Shown: positions 47,227 to 56,675 of the stretch, in pieces
How positions within the stretch are numbered: the stretch's first letter is position 1
How the letters are laid out: each line of letters opens with the position of its first letter
NCBI GenBank assembly: GCA_001542995.1
Contig: LFLA01000022.1
Span: 1 to 64,000, forward strand
DNA from: Nitrospina sp. LS_NOB
Lineage (GTDB): Bacteria > Nitrospinota > Nitrospinia > Nitrospinales > VA-1
Reading direction: 5' to 3'
DNA: 64,000 bases
The notes under the pieces: model-generated
The model's input: the letters and a program-made list of their open reading frames with translations, nothing else
The model's database searches: none
Told to the model about the DNA's origin: nothing
Program-made: the position numbers and the translations under genes

Positions 47227-47290
47227 GTTACCGAAAAATCAAGAAGATGTTACAGTCCCGTCACTTTTCGTTACGGAAATGTTAATTGAA
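47227..47290. promoter_or_regulatory. Direct GTTA repeats with helical spacing
   Basis: GTTACCGAAA (47227), GTTACAGTCC (47249), GTTACGGAAA (47270) and GTTAATTGAA (47281) start 22, 21 and 11 bases apart, that is, near multiples of one DNA turn. They lie upstream of the XRE gene and could bind it or a response regulator. Confidence 0.4.
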
Positions 47291-47362
47291 AAGGGAATCT
47301 GAGGAAGGCTTTAAGGCAGGATGAGTCGGTGCCAAACCAGGAATGCCTAACGACAACAGTGA

Positions 47363-47440
47363 TCAGTCACACTTTTCAAAGCGATAACCTACACCACGAA
47401 CGGTTTTTCGGTGTGCCATCTTTTTTCCTGATTTAAAAGT
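47363..47440 (-). pseudogene. Remnant C-terminus of an OmpR-family response regulator
   Basis: Twenty-five codons on the minus strand read HRKTVRGVGYRFEKCD and stop; TVRGVGYRF is the hallmark end of OmpR/PhoB winged-helix domains. TAG directly precedes the fragment and nothing else of the gene remains. Confidence 0.7.
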
Positions 47441-47452
47441 CTATATATATCG

Positions 47453-48166
47453 CTAAGAAGTCGGGCCGCTTTCACTAATAGTCGGCATGGTTCGACCTGG
47501 ACTACTTTTGTCGTCTATTAAATTCTTCAACCGAAAAAATTCCAGGCAGTCCTCAACAATCCAATCAATGCATGACAAAAGACCATGGTCAGAATCCAGC
47601 TCTTTTAATTGACACCAGGGCCGCGATCTGGAGAAATCTCTGGATTCCTGAATACTAACTGTTTCATCATGAAGTCCATGAATCAAACGGATAGGAATAT
47701 TGCGGGTTAACGGCAAAGAATCCCAGTTCATTGCGTCTCGAAATAAATCGGTCCTTAGATTTACCTCGGCATTGTAACTATAATGAAATACCGGGATCAA
47801 GTCTTGAATCGAATCAAGGTGGTTCTTATCCCAGCCCATGTTTTCCATCCAGCGATTGAGGAAATTGAAACCAGGGGCCATCAGGTAGAGGGCTTTTATT
47901 TCTTTTCGGGTTTCTGCAATCAGTGCCGCAATATAGGCCCCCATACTACTCCCTATCAGAGCAAAGCGTGTACCGGGTTTTCCATCAATAATACCTTGAA
48001 CTAGTGAAACCTGTTTGGTTAGGGTCAGGTTTTCAAAATCGCCCTGTTGCAGATCTGGAATTGTCAGGGGAAGCCGGGCTTTCTTGAAACGGTCTTTGAA
48101 CACACAGGCCTTTTGAGAACCCGGTCCCGATGCAAATCCATGCAGGTAAATGAATTCTGTCATCAC
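47453..48166 (-). CDS. YqiA-like alpha/beta-hydrolase (UPF0227-type esterase)
   Basis: A 237-residue protein starting TEFIYLHGFASGPGSQKA. The nucleophile elbow is ALIGSSMGAYIAAL, the acid is in LIHGLHDETV, and the catalytic His is in DSDHGLL. Catalytic triad Ser-Asp-His is complete. Natural substrate unknown. It overlaps ampG by four bases (ATGA). Confidence 0.88.
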   Translation of the reverse strand: MMTEFIYLHGFASGPGSQKACVFKDRFKKARLPLTIPDLQQGDFENLTLTKQVSLVQGIIDGKPGTRFALIGSSMGAYIAALIAETRKEIKALYLMAPGFNFLNRWMENMGWDKNHLDSIQDLIPVFHYSYNAEVNLRTDLFRDAMNWDSLPLTRNIPIRLIHGLHDETVSIQESRDFSRSRPWCQLKELDSDHGLLSCIDWIVEDCLEFFRLKNLIDDKSSPGRTMPTISESGPTS

Positions 48167-49410
48167 AAAACAGCCTTACCTTGAAGGCCGTTTCCCTTTT
48201 CCAGAGCTTGGATTTTTTCACGCATCTTCCATAAAAGTACCAACCCCGGTAAAGCGGCTAAAAAGGTCACCAGGAAAAACAGCAGCCAGCCAAACTCAGC
48301 CACCAGGCTCCCCGAAACGGGCCCGACATACACCCGACCAAGAGAAGCTAAAGCCGATAACAGGGCAAATTGCGTTGCAGTAAAGTTATGGTGACATAAT
48401 GTCATCAGGAAGGCCACGAAGGCTGCGGTTCCCATCCCGCCTGCCAGGTTTTCAAAGGCAATGGTGAAGACCAGCATGGCATAATTCTTCCCCACCATGG
48501 CCAGAACCATGAACGACAAATTAGAGACGGCCTGTAAAATTCCAAAAATTAAAAGAGAACGATAAAGACCCAGGCGAGCCATGAGCGCCCCCCCAAACAG
48601 TGCCCCCACTATTGTTGCCGCGAGCCCCATCCCCTTGTTGATGGCACCCACTTCACCGACAGAAAATCCTACGCCACGGATCAAAAAACTTGTGGTCAGG
48701 CTTCCCGCAAAAGCATCTCCCAGCTTATAGAGAACGATCAGGGCCAGCATCAGCCAGGCACCATCCCGGGAAAAGAATTCGAGTAAAGGATCCCTAACAG
48801 CTTCCCTCATTGTCTTGGGTGGAGTTCCAGGGTCTTCCGGTTCGGGGCCCAGCCAGGCCGCCACCATACCCACAAACATCAGCCCGGCCATAATCATATA
48901 CGTTGTACGCCATCCTAAAACCTCGGACAGAATCAAAGCCAGCGCCCCCGAAACCAGCATCGCAATCCGGTAACCCGTTACCGAAACTGCTGCCCCCAAT
49001 CCCCGTTCCTTTTCCCTCAGCACTTCTGTTCGGTAAGCATCTACGACAATATCCTGGGAGGACGAAGCAAAAGCCAAACCAAGGGCAAGAAATGCAAGGA
49101 CCCAAGGTGCCTTGACAGGAGACACCATGCTCATGGCAAAAATCAAAATAAGCAATAGGGCTTGAAAAACCCAAATCCAACCGCGTCTTCGTCCGAATAA
49201 AGGAACCGTAAATCGGTCAAGCAATGGGGACCAGAGAAACTTCAAGGTATACGGCAAACCCACTAAAGTGAACAGGCCAATAGTCTCAATATCGACCCCT
49301 TCCACCGTCAACCAAGCCTGCAAAGTTCCGCCTGATAACGCCAACGGCAGACCCGAGGAAAACCCTAAAAACAAAACAGTCGCTACCCTGAAATTTAAAA
49401 TAGAACCCAT
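48163..49410 (-). CDS. ampG: AmpG-family muropeptide MFS transporter
   Basis: A 415-residue protein with about 12 TM helices. It begins FLGFSSGLPLALSGGTLQAW with VGLPYTLKFLWSPLLDRF, then GRRRGWIW and SSQDIVVDAYRTEVL, the conserved AmpG motifs. It imports anhydro-muropeptides for cell-wall recycling. Operonic with the esterase. Confidence 0.92.
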   Translation of the reverse strand: MGSILNFRVATVLFLGFSSGLPLALSGGTLQAWLTVEGVDIETIGLFTLVGLPYTLKFLWSPLLDRFTVPLFGRRRGWIWVFQALLLILIFAMSMVSPVKAPWVLAFLALGLAFASSSQDIVVDAYRTEVLREKERGLGAAVSVTGYRIAMLVSGALALILSEVLGWRTTYMIMAGLMFVGMVAAWLGPEPEDPGTPPKTMREAVRDPLLEFFSRDGAWLMLALIVLYKLGDAFAGSLTTSFLIRGVGFSVGEVGAINKGMGLAATIVGALFGGALMARLGLYRSLLIFGILQAVSNLSFMVLAMVGKNYAMLVFTIAFENLAGGMGTAAFVAFLMTLCHHNFTATQFALLSALASLGRVYVGPVSGSLVAEFGWLLFFLVTFLAALPGLVLLWKMREKIQALEKGNGLQGKAVL

Positions 49411-50159
49411 AATTATCTATATATTTTAGCTAGTTAAGTATAGAATCATAATATATAACATTAAATCAAAGCCGGGCCATATCTTTGCGACTCAAACCCC
49501 TTATAACATTAACGCTAAGGAGTTTCAGGTATTTTACTTAGGAAGCGAAGCTAATTCTGTCAGTATGGGCAATTGATATCTGGTAACATCATTAACTAAA
49601 ATTGACTTACATAGGTACAATCTAAACCCAATTCATCGCCTTCGCTTACACTTGTCATTACCTCAACTGGTTTTCAAAAACCTCAATCATCCAGTGGCAT
49701 AAAGTGCCCAGAAGCTGGGATGACTGGAAAAATTCACGGCGTAGCAAGAATTATTAGATTTCAATCTAACAACTCTGTTCACAGTTTTATTTTTGGCGGG
49801 TGGACAAAAAGCGAGGGGCAAGAATTAGACTATGATCAAATGCTGGAATATATTTTAAGTCGTGTTGATTGAAATTGGGGCAAACAAATGAACTGTGATA
49901 TATACAAAAAGGTAAAATGTGGGTCGTTGGGGAGTAGAACAAAGCGCCTCTGATGTAATGAAAGAGAGATTTTCTGACCAAAACGTATAACAAATCGTTG
50001 CACTGGAATTTTACCACGCTACACTCTGCCTTTAACTTCTGGTTATGGCAGGCGTTATATTTCACTGGAGTATCGAAAATGGCTAAATCTATAAACACTT
50101 TTCGTTACTAATCCAGCTGATACTTTCCGGGCATTGATACCTATTTGATCCCGAAATTC
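49411..50159. other. Gene-poor AT-rich region
   Basis: About 750 bases between ampG and the FGE-like gene without a confident gene. A 50-codon reading frame is listed separately; a minus-strand frame at 49787-50098 shows no features and is not called. No RNA gene or known repeat was recognised. Confidence 0.5.
49720..49872 (+). CDS. Short hypothetical frame, possible gene fragment
   Basis: Fifty codons (MTGKIHGVARIIRFQSNN, then SFIFGGWTKSEGQELDY and MLEYILSRVD). The composition looks coding-like and acidic at the end, but there is no obvious ribosome-binding site and no family is recognised. It may be the end of a decayed gene. Confidence 0.25.
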   Translation: MTGKIHGVARIIRFQSNNSVHSFIFGGWTKSEGQELDYDQMLEYILSRVD

Positions 50160-51041
50160 TCAGTGGTCACCTTTTTCCGATATAATTTCAGACGCGCACC
50201 GGAATCCGACATTCTCAAAAAAATCATTAGGGTTGGCCTCGGTGCGGGCGAACGCATAGCGGTAAGCAGGCAAAAAATAATGCCCGGCTTTCTGGAACCC
50301 GTTTCCCCTTAACACTTTCAGTTCTCTGCCAAACCTGGGGTCCGATTTGGAATTTCCCGGGTAAGGAAGGTACCAGTCCTGAGTCCATTCCATAACATTG
50401 CCGGACAAGCCATAAATTTTGTAAGGGCTAACATCTTCGGGCCAGGCGGTGACCGGTGCTGTTTTGCGGTCTCCATCAATGCCTAGATTCGCCTTGCCTT
50501 TAACAAACTCCTTCCCCCATGGATACGGCAGGCCGTTCGTACCTCGTGCTGACTTTTCCCATTGCGCTTCGGTAGGAAGCTGTTTTCCCGCCCACATGCA
50601 ATAGGACCAACCCTCCCACCATGTGACCTGGGTGACAGGGTGTGAAGCCTGCTCTTCAGGAAAAACTCCGTCCACCCAATGGGCAGGCCGATCGGTGAAC
50701 TGGGTGGCTTTTAGAAATCTTTGATACTCCTCATTGGTCACTTCATAACGGTCCATATAAAACGGACCGAGAAACAGTTTCCTCTCCGGGTGCTGATCGA
50801 GATAAAGAGGTTTAACCGCGCCAATTTTTTTATGTGTACCCTCCGTATCAACCTTGTTCGTTCCCATGATAAATTCACCGGAAGGAACCAGAACCATTTC
50901 TTTTTGATCCCTCTCGGAAACTTTTATCGGAGATAAAGGCCCCTCCTTGTTTTCACAGTCGCAGGACCCGCATCCCGTAACAAAAAACGAAAGCAATATA
51001 AAAACAGCTGGGGTATAGTAACCAAACCGAAAACACCTCAC
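50160..51041 (-). CDS. FGE/SUMF1-domain (formylglycine-generating enzyme-like) lipoprotein
   Basis: A 294-residue protein. Start chosen at GTG 51041, preceded by GAGAGG at suitable distance; upstream ATGs have no such site. A lipoprotein signal is visible (YYTPAVFILLSFFVTGC). The FGE-sulfatase domain has VLVPSGEFIMGTNK, FYMDRYEVTNEEYQRFL, PVTQVTWWEGWSYCMWAGKQ, LPTEAQWEKSARG and GLSGNVMEWTQDWY. The catalytic cysteine pair of true FGE is not evident, so a binding or structural role is likelier. It is head-to-head with the propeller gene, about 20 bases apart. Confidence 0.85.
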   Translation of the reverse strand: MRCFRFGYYTPAVFILLSFFVTGCGSCDCENKEGPLSPIKVSERDQKEMVLVPSGEFIMGTNKVDTEGTHKKIGAVKPLYLDQHPERKLFLGPFYMDRYEVTNEEYQRFLKATQFTDRPAHWVDGVFPEEQASHPVTQVTWWEGWSYCMWAGKQLPTEAQWEKSARGTNGLPYPWGKEFVKGKANLGIDGDRKTAPVTAWPEDVSPYKIYGLSGNVMEWTQDWYLPYPGNSKSDPRFGRELKVLRGNGFQKAGHYFLPAYRYAFARTEANPNDFFENVGFRCASEIISEKGDH

Positions 51042-51060
51042 CGTGCAACCTCTCAAGCTC

Positions 51061-52210
51061 ATGAGTAAAATAAAAACCATTATATTCATTTTCATCGCAG
51101 GTGCGAGCTTTATCCCGGTAGATACTACCAACGTTTTCCCTGTGTCCGAAAAAACTTCAGCGATGCCCTATCCCCATATCCTGAAAACACAAACCTTCTC
51201 CCTCAATACCAGAAATATTAAAGTGCTGACCTCTCATGGGCGGCATCTATGGATGGGAACCGGGCTAGGGGTCATCCGCTATGACACCGGCACCAGCGAG
51301 AACTATGAAGTCTATGACAATCAGAACCATTTACTCAGCAATGGAATTTTCGCCATTAGTTTTGATTCCGAAAAACGGCCCTGGGTCGGAACCCTACGGC
51401 GGCGGACTCAGCCATTTTGATGGAAAGGAATGGAACCATTACAACACCCCCGAAGGGTTGAACGATGCTTTTGTCTACGATATTGAATTCGATAAAAAAT
51501 CCCTGTGGCTCGCAACTTGGAGCGGCGTGAACCGGGTGACCGGGAACCCCGCATCAAGAAAGAACTGGGAAAGTTTTACGGTAGAAAATACCGAGGGTGG
51601 TCTGATCGATAACTGGGTCTATGCCATCGAAATTGAACCGTCTGGAAAAGTCTGGTTCGGCACCGAATCCGGTATTTCTTCCCTGCACAACGGGAAATGG
51701 AAATCCTACAACCACAAGAACGGACTCGGAGCCCCTCACGAACAGGAAGAAAACCAGGGCACCATGTCGCTCTTTCAGGGCCAGCATCATTCAGCCTCGC
51801 CTTCCATTCCCAATTTGCAAGGTTCCGACTATCGACCCAACTACGTGGTTTCCATGTTACTCGACCAGAAAAACCGCTTGTGGATCGGAACCTGGGGCGG
51901 AGGCTTGAGCCTGCTGGATACCGATACCTTAACATTTCGCAATTTCACCGCGAAGGATGGACTGCCGGGAAACTTCATCCTTTCATTGGAAGCAGACGGG
52001 TCAGGAGGACTATGGATCGGCACCAATGACGGTTTGAGCCGGTTTAACGGAAAAACCTTTCAAAATTTTTCAGCGATCAACGGATTAAAATCAAAATTTA
52101 TATTCAGTATTGAAGCGGCCTCCGACCATTCCCTCTGGGTGGGCAGCAATCGCTCGCTGACCAGGATGATTCTAGACCCTGAAACCGGGATCCCGCTGAA
52201 TATCAATTAA
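51061..52210 (+). pseudogene. Secreted two-component-regulator-type propeller protein with a frameshift
   Basis: From ATG 51061, a signal-peptide-like start (IKTIIFIFIAGASFIPVD) leads into a Reg_prop propeller (HGRHLWMGTGLGVIRYDTG). In CCC at 51392-51394 the frame is lost; without one C it continues YGGGLSHFDGKEWNHYNTPEG. Further blades follow: KVWFGTESGISSLHNGKW, RLWIGTWGGGLSLLDTD, GLWIGTNDGLSRFNGK. The end at 52210 has no kinase or other output domain. It is either a pseudogene, or one extra C is an assembly error. It overlaps the next gene tail-to-tail by four bases. Confidence 0.75.
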
Positions 52211-52491
52211 AAATCCTCGTCATCAGGATCATCCTCCACAAAGGCTTCATCCACCTGAGCCTGCTCGGCCTCATTTACCAGTGCCAAGATTTGTTCATAA
52301 CCCGTTGCCAGCTTCTGGATATTGACCAATAAAGTTATCAATTCTGCATCCTTGCATTCGCGCATTCCCGCCACCAGAGAACCCCGCTCGTCTTCTTCAT
52401 ATTTCTTATCCCATTTCTCAAAAACACTGAGGATTTTGTTCTTACAATGAATCAAGTCATAAAAAAAGCTCTGAATTTCTATTTTTGGCAT
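52207..52491 (-). CDS. Small acidic hypothetical protein
   Basis: A 94-residue helical protein ending in an acidic tail (EAFVEDDPDDEDF). No family recognised. Its stop overlaps the convergent propeller gene by four bases. Confidence 0.55.
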   Translation of the reverse strand: MPKIEIQSFFYDLIHCKNKILSVFEKWDKKYEEDERGSLVAGMRECKDAELITLLVNIQKLATGYEQILALVNEAEQAQVDEAFVEDDPDDEDF

Positions 52492-52688
52492 AACATTCCT
52501 AAATTAAAATATTGAACTGCGTTTCACATTAAGAACCGATCTTTACACAAAGGACACCAGAAAGGCCCCACTATCTGCAAAGTCGTTCCGCTTTTTTATT
52601 TACACATTTTACAACCCTGATATTATAGGCGGAGTGCCTCCACAGGCAAATAGCAATATCTCCAACCTTAACTATTTTTTAGAGGCTT

Positions 52689-53171
52689 ATGTCAGAAGAA
52701 GACCGATTTAAAGACAACGATAATGGCACCCTGATCGACACCAAGTATAACTTGACCTGGACCAAGGAAGACAGCTATCAAATGCGCAACAAGTGGTGCT
52801 CCTGGAAAGGTGCCAACAATTATATTGGCTGGCTCAACGAACAAAAATTTGCCGGCTTCGATGACTGGAGACTGCCTAAAAGCCAGGAATGCAGAAACCT
52901 GTATGATCATGAATGCAAGAATACCGATTTCAATGGTGACATTGTTCACCTCGACTATAAATTCCCTGAAGGCTGCGGCTCCACTTACTGGTGCCAGGAA
53001 GAACATGGAACCAACGCCATGGTCTATAATTTTTACAGCGACCGGGCCTATCAGGTGAAGAAAAAAGCAAAGGATGAGGAAAACATGTGTTGCCGGGCTA
53101 TCCGCACCTCTGGGCCAGCGGTGAAAAAGAGCGGTCGATTGTCCAGCACGGGACGGTCACGAAAAGAGTAA
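52689..53171 (+). CDS. DUF1566 (Lcl C-terminal domain) protein
   Basis: A 160-residue protein with the DUF1566 pattern: RFKDNDNGTLIDTKYNLTWT, YIGWLNEQKFAGFDDWRLP, then STYWCQEEHGTN and CCRAIRTS. No signal peptide. The domain is a beta-rich, probably carbohydrate- or ligand-binding fold. Start ATG 52689 fits the family. Confidence 0.85.
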   Translation: MSEEDRFKDNDNGTLIDTKYNLTWTKEDSYQMRNKWCSWKGANNYIGWLNEQKFAGFDDWRLPKSQECRNLYDHECKNTDFNGDIVHLDYKFPEGCGSTYWCQEEHGTNAMVYNFYSDRAYQVKKKAKDEENMCCRAIRTSGPAVKKSGRLSSTGRSRKE

Positions 53172-53187
53172 CCGGGCCCCGCCCGGT
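53171..53187 (+). terminator. GC-rich hairpin after the DUF1566 gene
   Basis: ACCGGGC-CCC-GCCCGGT, a perfect 7-bp stem starting at the stop codon. No following T run, so an intrinsic terminator is possible but weak. Confidence 0.45.
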
Positions 53188-53282
53188 GGGAACAAGCTCT
53201 ACGCCTTCGGCGGTCGCATTAATGTTTCACCAGCCCCTTAACCGAATAATAACCCAGTATTGCATTCTGATAACACCTATTC

Positions 53283-54428
53283 ATGGCACACCATCGCGCG
53301 ACTCGCGCTGAAATTGATCTGCAGGCCTTTCGGCACAATTTTCAAAACCTGAGAAACTATCTAGACCCTCAAATCCGTATCATGGCGGTTGTCAAAGCCG
53401 ATGCCTACGGTCATGGCGCCATACCTTGTGCGCGGATCGCGGTTGACAGCGGCGCAGACTATCTCGGAGCCGGGGTGATTGAAGAAGGCCTCGAGTTCAG
53501 GGAAAGTGGCCTCGATGCCCCTATCCTGATACTGGGTAGTATTTTTCCCGATGAGGCGGAAGATTTAGTCCGTCACGACCTTGCCACCATACTTTGCACT
53601 CAGCCCCTGGCCCAGGCTCTTTCAAAAGAAGCCAGAAAACAGGACAAAACAGTATCGGTTCACATCAAGGTGGACACCGGAATGAACCGTCTGGGAGTCT
53701 CTCCAGAAAATTTACCCGGACTTCTGGATCAAATTTGCAACTTACCAAACCTGAAAATTGAAGGCATCTCCACCCATTTTTCCTCTGCCGATAATGAAGA
53801 CCTTTCCATCACTCAGGCACAGCTCGAAAAATTTCAAACCGCCCTTACTATTGCGCAAAAGCGAGGTGTGTCCGCACCGTTGCTCCATTGCGCCAACACC
53901 TCCGCCTTGTTCAAGTTTCCCAAAAGCCGTTTCAATATGGTCCGCCCGGGACTCATCCTTTATGGCACTCTACCCTCTCCGTCCCTGCAGGCGGTCCTCG
54001 ACCAGGAAAAAAAACTGACTCCGTTTCAGCCAGTCATGCAATGGAAAAGCCAAATAATTCTGGTCAAGTCGATTGCTAAAGGCCAACACGTCAGCTATTC
54101 AGGAAGTTTCACGACCCAAAAAAATAGCCTTATCGCCACCCTGCCCATCGGTTATGCAGACGGACTCCACCGCAACCTGTCAAACAAAATGGAAGTCCTT
54201 ATCCGTGGAAAACGTGCGCCACAAATTGGGAATATTTGCATGGATATGACGCTCATCGATGTTACTGGGATTGCGGATGTTCAGGCAGGAGATGAAGTCG
54301 TTCTGTTTGGCAAACAGGAAGACCAGATGATATCTGTAGAGGAACTTGCAGCGAAGGGAAATACCATCCCTTACGAAATTCTCTGCAATGTCGGCAAACG
54401 AGTACCTCGGGTTTATCTCAACGGATAA
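53283..54428 (+). CDS. alr: Alanine racemase
   Basis: A 381-residue PLP enzyme interconverting L- and D-alanine for peptidoglycan. The PLP lysine lies in AVVKADAYGHGAIPCA and the catalytic tyrosine in GQHVSYSGSF. The domain end has GNICMDMTLIDVTG. Ends one base before the convergent pyrD stop. Confidence 0.96.
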   Translation: MAHHRATRAEIDLQAFRHNFQNLRNYLDPQIRIMAVVKADAYGHGAIPCARIAVDSGADYLGAGVIEEGLEFRESGLDAPILILGSIFPDEAEDLVRHDLATILCTQPLAQALSKEARKQDKTVSVHIKVDTGMNRLGVSPENLPGLLDQICNLPNLKIEGISTHFSSADNEDLSITQAQLEKFQTALTIAQKRGVSAPLLHCANTSALFKFPKSRFNMVRPGLILYGTLPSPSLQAVLDQEKKLTPFQPVMQWKSQIILVKSIAKGQHVSYSGSFTTQKNSLIATLPIGYADGLHRNLSNKMEVLIRGKRAPQIGNICMDMTLIDVTGIADVQAGDEVVLFGKQEDQMISVEELAAKGNTIPYEILCNVGKRVPRVYLNG

Positions 54429-55328
54429 TCAGTCCATTTTGAATTCTGAAAGATTTTTTACCCCATTCGACGAACAATATCGGCGGATTCCTTCAATCAC
54501 GTGAAGGGTGGAGGCCGGATCGATAAAGTTGGCAGTTCCTATCTGGACGGCTTTGGCCCCCGCCAACAAAAACTCCACCGCATCTTCACCGCTCGTTATT
54601 CCGCCAATCCCAATAACAGGAATTTTCACCGCCCGCACCGTCTGATACACCAGGTTTAAGGCCATGGGTTTGATGGCAGGTCCCGAAAGCCCCCCCGTTC
54701 TGTTGGCCAAGTGGGGCTTTCTGGTTTTCAAATCAATCGACATTCCCACAAAAGTGTTGCACACCGATAAGGCATCGGCACCAGCACTTTCTGCGGCCTT
54801 GGCCAACAAGGTGATATCTGTAACGTTGGGAGACAATTTGACAATCAAAAACTTTCCCGTCACTTTTCGAACAGAAGAAACCACTTCTCCCAAAACTTCC
54901 GGGTCGGAACTGAATTGCAAGCCTCCCTTCTCGACATTGGGACAGGAAACATTCATCTCCAAGGCATCCAACCGTTCTACCCCCGATAAAGCCTGGGCCA
55001 TCTCTACATATTCATGGGTAGTGTCGCCGAAAAAATTAACAATAATGCGGGTGTTTAAATTTTCCAGTTGCGGGAGCTTCTCGGATAAAAAAACCTCCAG
55101 TCCGACGTTCTCCAATCCGATTGCATTGAGCATGCCGGAAGAGGTTTCAATCACTCTCGGTACGGGGTTGCCGGTTTTCGGTTTCAAAGAAAGCCCCTTT
55201 GTGGAAAACCCACCCAGAGCATTCAAATCCACGAGCGAACGATACTCCAAACCATAGCCAAAGGTCCCGGAAGCCGCAATGACCGGATTATTCAAACGCA
55301 AACTGCCTAAATCGACCGACAGGTCCAT
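54429..55328 (-). CDS. pyrD: Dihydroorotate dehydrogenase, class 1B catalytic subunit
   Basis: A 299-residue FMN enzyme of pyrimidine synthesis. It starts LSVDLGSLRLNNPVIAASGT; the catalytic cysteine is in EMNVSCPNVEKGG, and the FMN/phosphate site in VIGIGGITSGEDAVEFLLAGA. Class 1B by sequence; the PyrK partner is not in the window. Adjacent convergent to alr. Confidence 0.95.
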   Translation of the reverse strand: MDLSVDLGSLRLNNPVIAASGTFGYGLEYRSLVDLNALGGFSTKGLSLKPKTGNPVPRVIETSSGMLNAIGLENVGLEVFLSEKLPQLENLNTRIIVNFFGDTTHEYVEMAQALSGVERLDALEMNVSCPNVEKGGLQFSSDPEVLGEVVSSVRKVTGKFLIVKLSPNVTDITLLAKAAESAGADALSVCNTFVGMSIDLKTRKPHLANRTGGLSGPAIKPMALNLVYQTVRAVKIPVIGIGGITSGEDAVEFLLAGAKAVQIGTANFIDPASTLHVIEGIRRYCSSNGVKNLSEFKMD

Positions 55329-55514
55329 GGCGGACTCTTCCTTATCTTATTGACAATTAAGGACTTATCAGATATATTTTTCAATATATGAGGTGGACAG
55401 GGTCAAACACTCCCTGTTTTTTTATATCCTAACATTCGCAACTGAAGTTGTCCCCAATAATTAAAACAGTAAACTATTTTAATTTAAAAAACCATTTAAC
55501 AGGGGCCCCCGATC

Positions 55515-56531
55515 ATGCTGGAAATTAAAGAGCAGGAAACATTGCCTTTCGAAGAGAACAACCAACCTCCGGAAGAGATAAATAAATACAACAAACGAAT
55601 TGATGACCTCATTGAAGACGCTGAAATTGAAGCAGAAATGGAAGCGGAAAAAAATATCAAGTCAAAAAATTCGCGGATGTTTTCTATTTCCATGGTCGGT
55701 ATCGGGCTGTTAGGACTGGTTTATTTCCAGATCAATCATCAAACCACTGTTGCTCCGGTCGAACAGGCAAAAGAAACCCAGGTAAAGAAACCTGAGACAG
55801 CAGAAGAGGGTTTGGCCAGACAGGTTCCCGTGGTAGAAGATGGGTCAAGCGGCTCCAATATACCAATTGCACAATCTTCAGGTCCAGCAACGCCTATAGT
55901 GGGACCCAATCCATTCCTCACCCCGCCAAAAACCAAAAGTACCCCACCAATGGCTAAAAACACCAAGTCTCCGGCAAAGATTCAGCAAACAAAAAAAACA
56001 ACTCAGGTAAATAAAGTATCCACAAGCGCTAAACCAAAATCCAGTTCTAAAAAAATACCCTCGGTAACAAAAAGTGAGAGCTCAAGATTCTATATTCAGG
56101 CCGGCGCGTTCGGCGTCAGGAAAAACGCTGAATCGCTGTTGAAGCAACTTAAGGGCAAGAGTTTTTCACCCTCTATTCAGACGCGCTCGAAAAAATCCAA
56201 CCAGCATGTCGTGACGGTTGGAAGCTTTGCCAGCAAAAAGGCTGGAAACGGTACGTTAAAAGAACTAACCCGCAATGGATTCGACGCTTCCTATTACAAA
56301 AATAGCAAAAACTCCTTTAGTCTTAAAGTCGGTCAATTCAAAAACCTTCAAGATGCTCAGAAAGTGCAGGATCGCCTGAGCATAAAGGGGTTTTTATCCG
56401 AATCGCACAAGGCGAATGTACCTGTTAAAACCTATATGGTGCAACTAGGAGTTTTCCCCAGCCGCGAAAAAGCACGGCTTATCCAGGAAAAACTGGCCCA
56501 GGCAGGATATCCAAAAACATTCCTCCGCTAA
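55515..56531 (+). CDS. Membrane-anchored protein with two SPOR domains
   Basis: A 338-residue type II membrane protein: acidic cytoplasmic N-terminus, TM helix (FSISMVGIGLLGLVYFQI), a Pro/Ser/Thr/Lys linker, then two SPOR repeats (FYIQAGAFGVRKNAESLLKQ and TYMVQLGVFPSREKARLIQE). SPOR domains bind denuded peptidoglycan at division sites. Confidence 0.88.
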   Translation: MLEIKEQETLPFEENNQPPEEINKYNKRIDDLIEDAEIEAEMEAEKNIKSKNSRMFSISMVGIGLLGLVYFQINHQTTVAPVEQAKETQVKKPETAEEGLARQVPVVEDGSSGSNIPIAQSSGPATPIVGPNPFLTPPKTKSTPPMAKNTKSPAKIQQTKKTTQVNKVSTSAKPKSSSKKIPSVTKSESSRFYIQAGAFGVRKNAESLLKQLKGKSFSPSIQTRSKKSNQHVVTVGSFASKKAGNGTLKELTRNGFDASYYKNSKNSFSLKVGQFKNLQDAQKVQDRLSIKGFLSESHKANVPVKTYMVQLGVFPSREKARLIQEKLAQAGYPKTFLR

Positions 56532-56675
56532 CCCACTAGGCGTAGGGCCAGCGTGCAATATCTTTATCTTGCAAACAAACGTTTTCTCAGCACAAAGAAT
56601 CCTTGCCCGGTTACCCCCCTCTTGTTCCCGTGATATGATATCGCGCTTATTATCGTATTTCACTTAAGGCTTAAA

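Noticed and set aside
49787-50098. 103-codon minus-strand frame
   Set aside because: No recognisable features and composition unlike neighbouring genes; probably chance.
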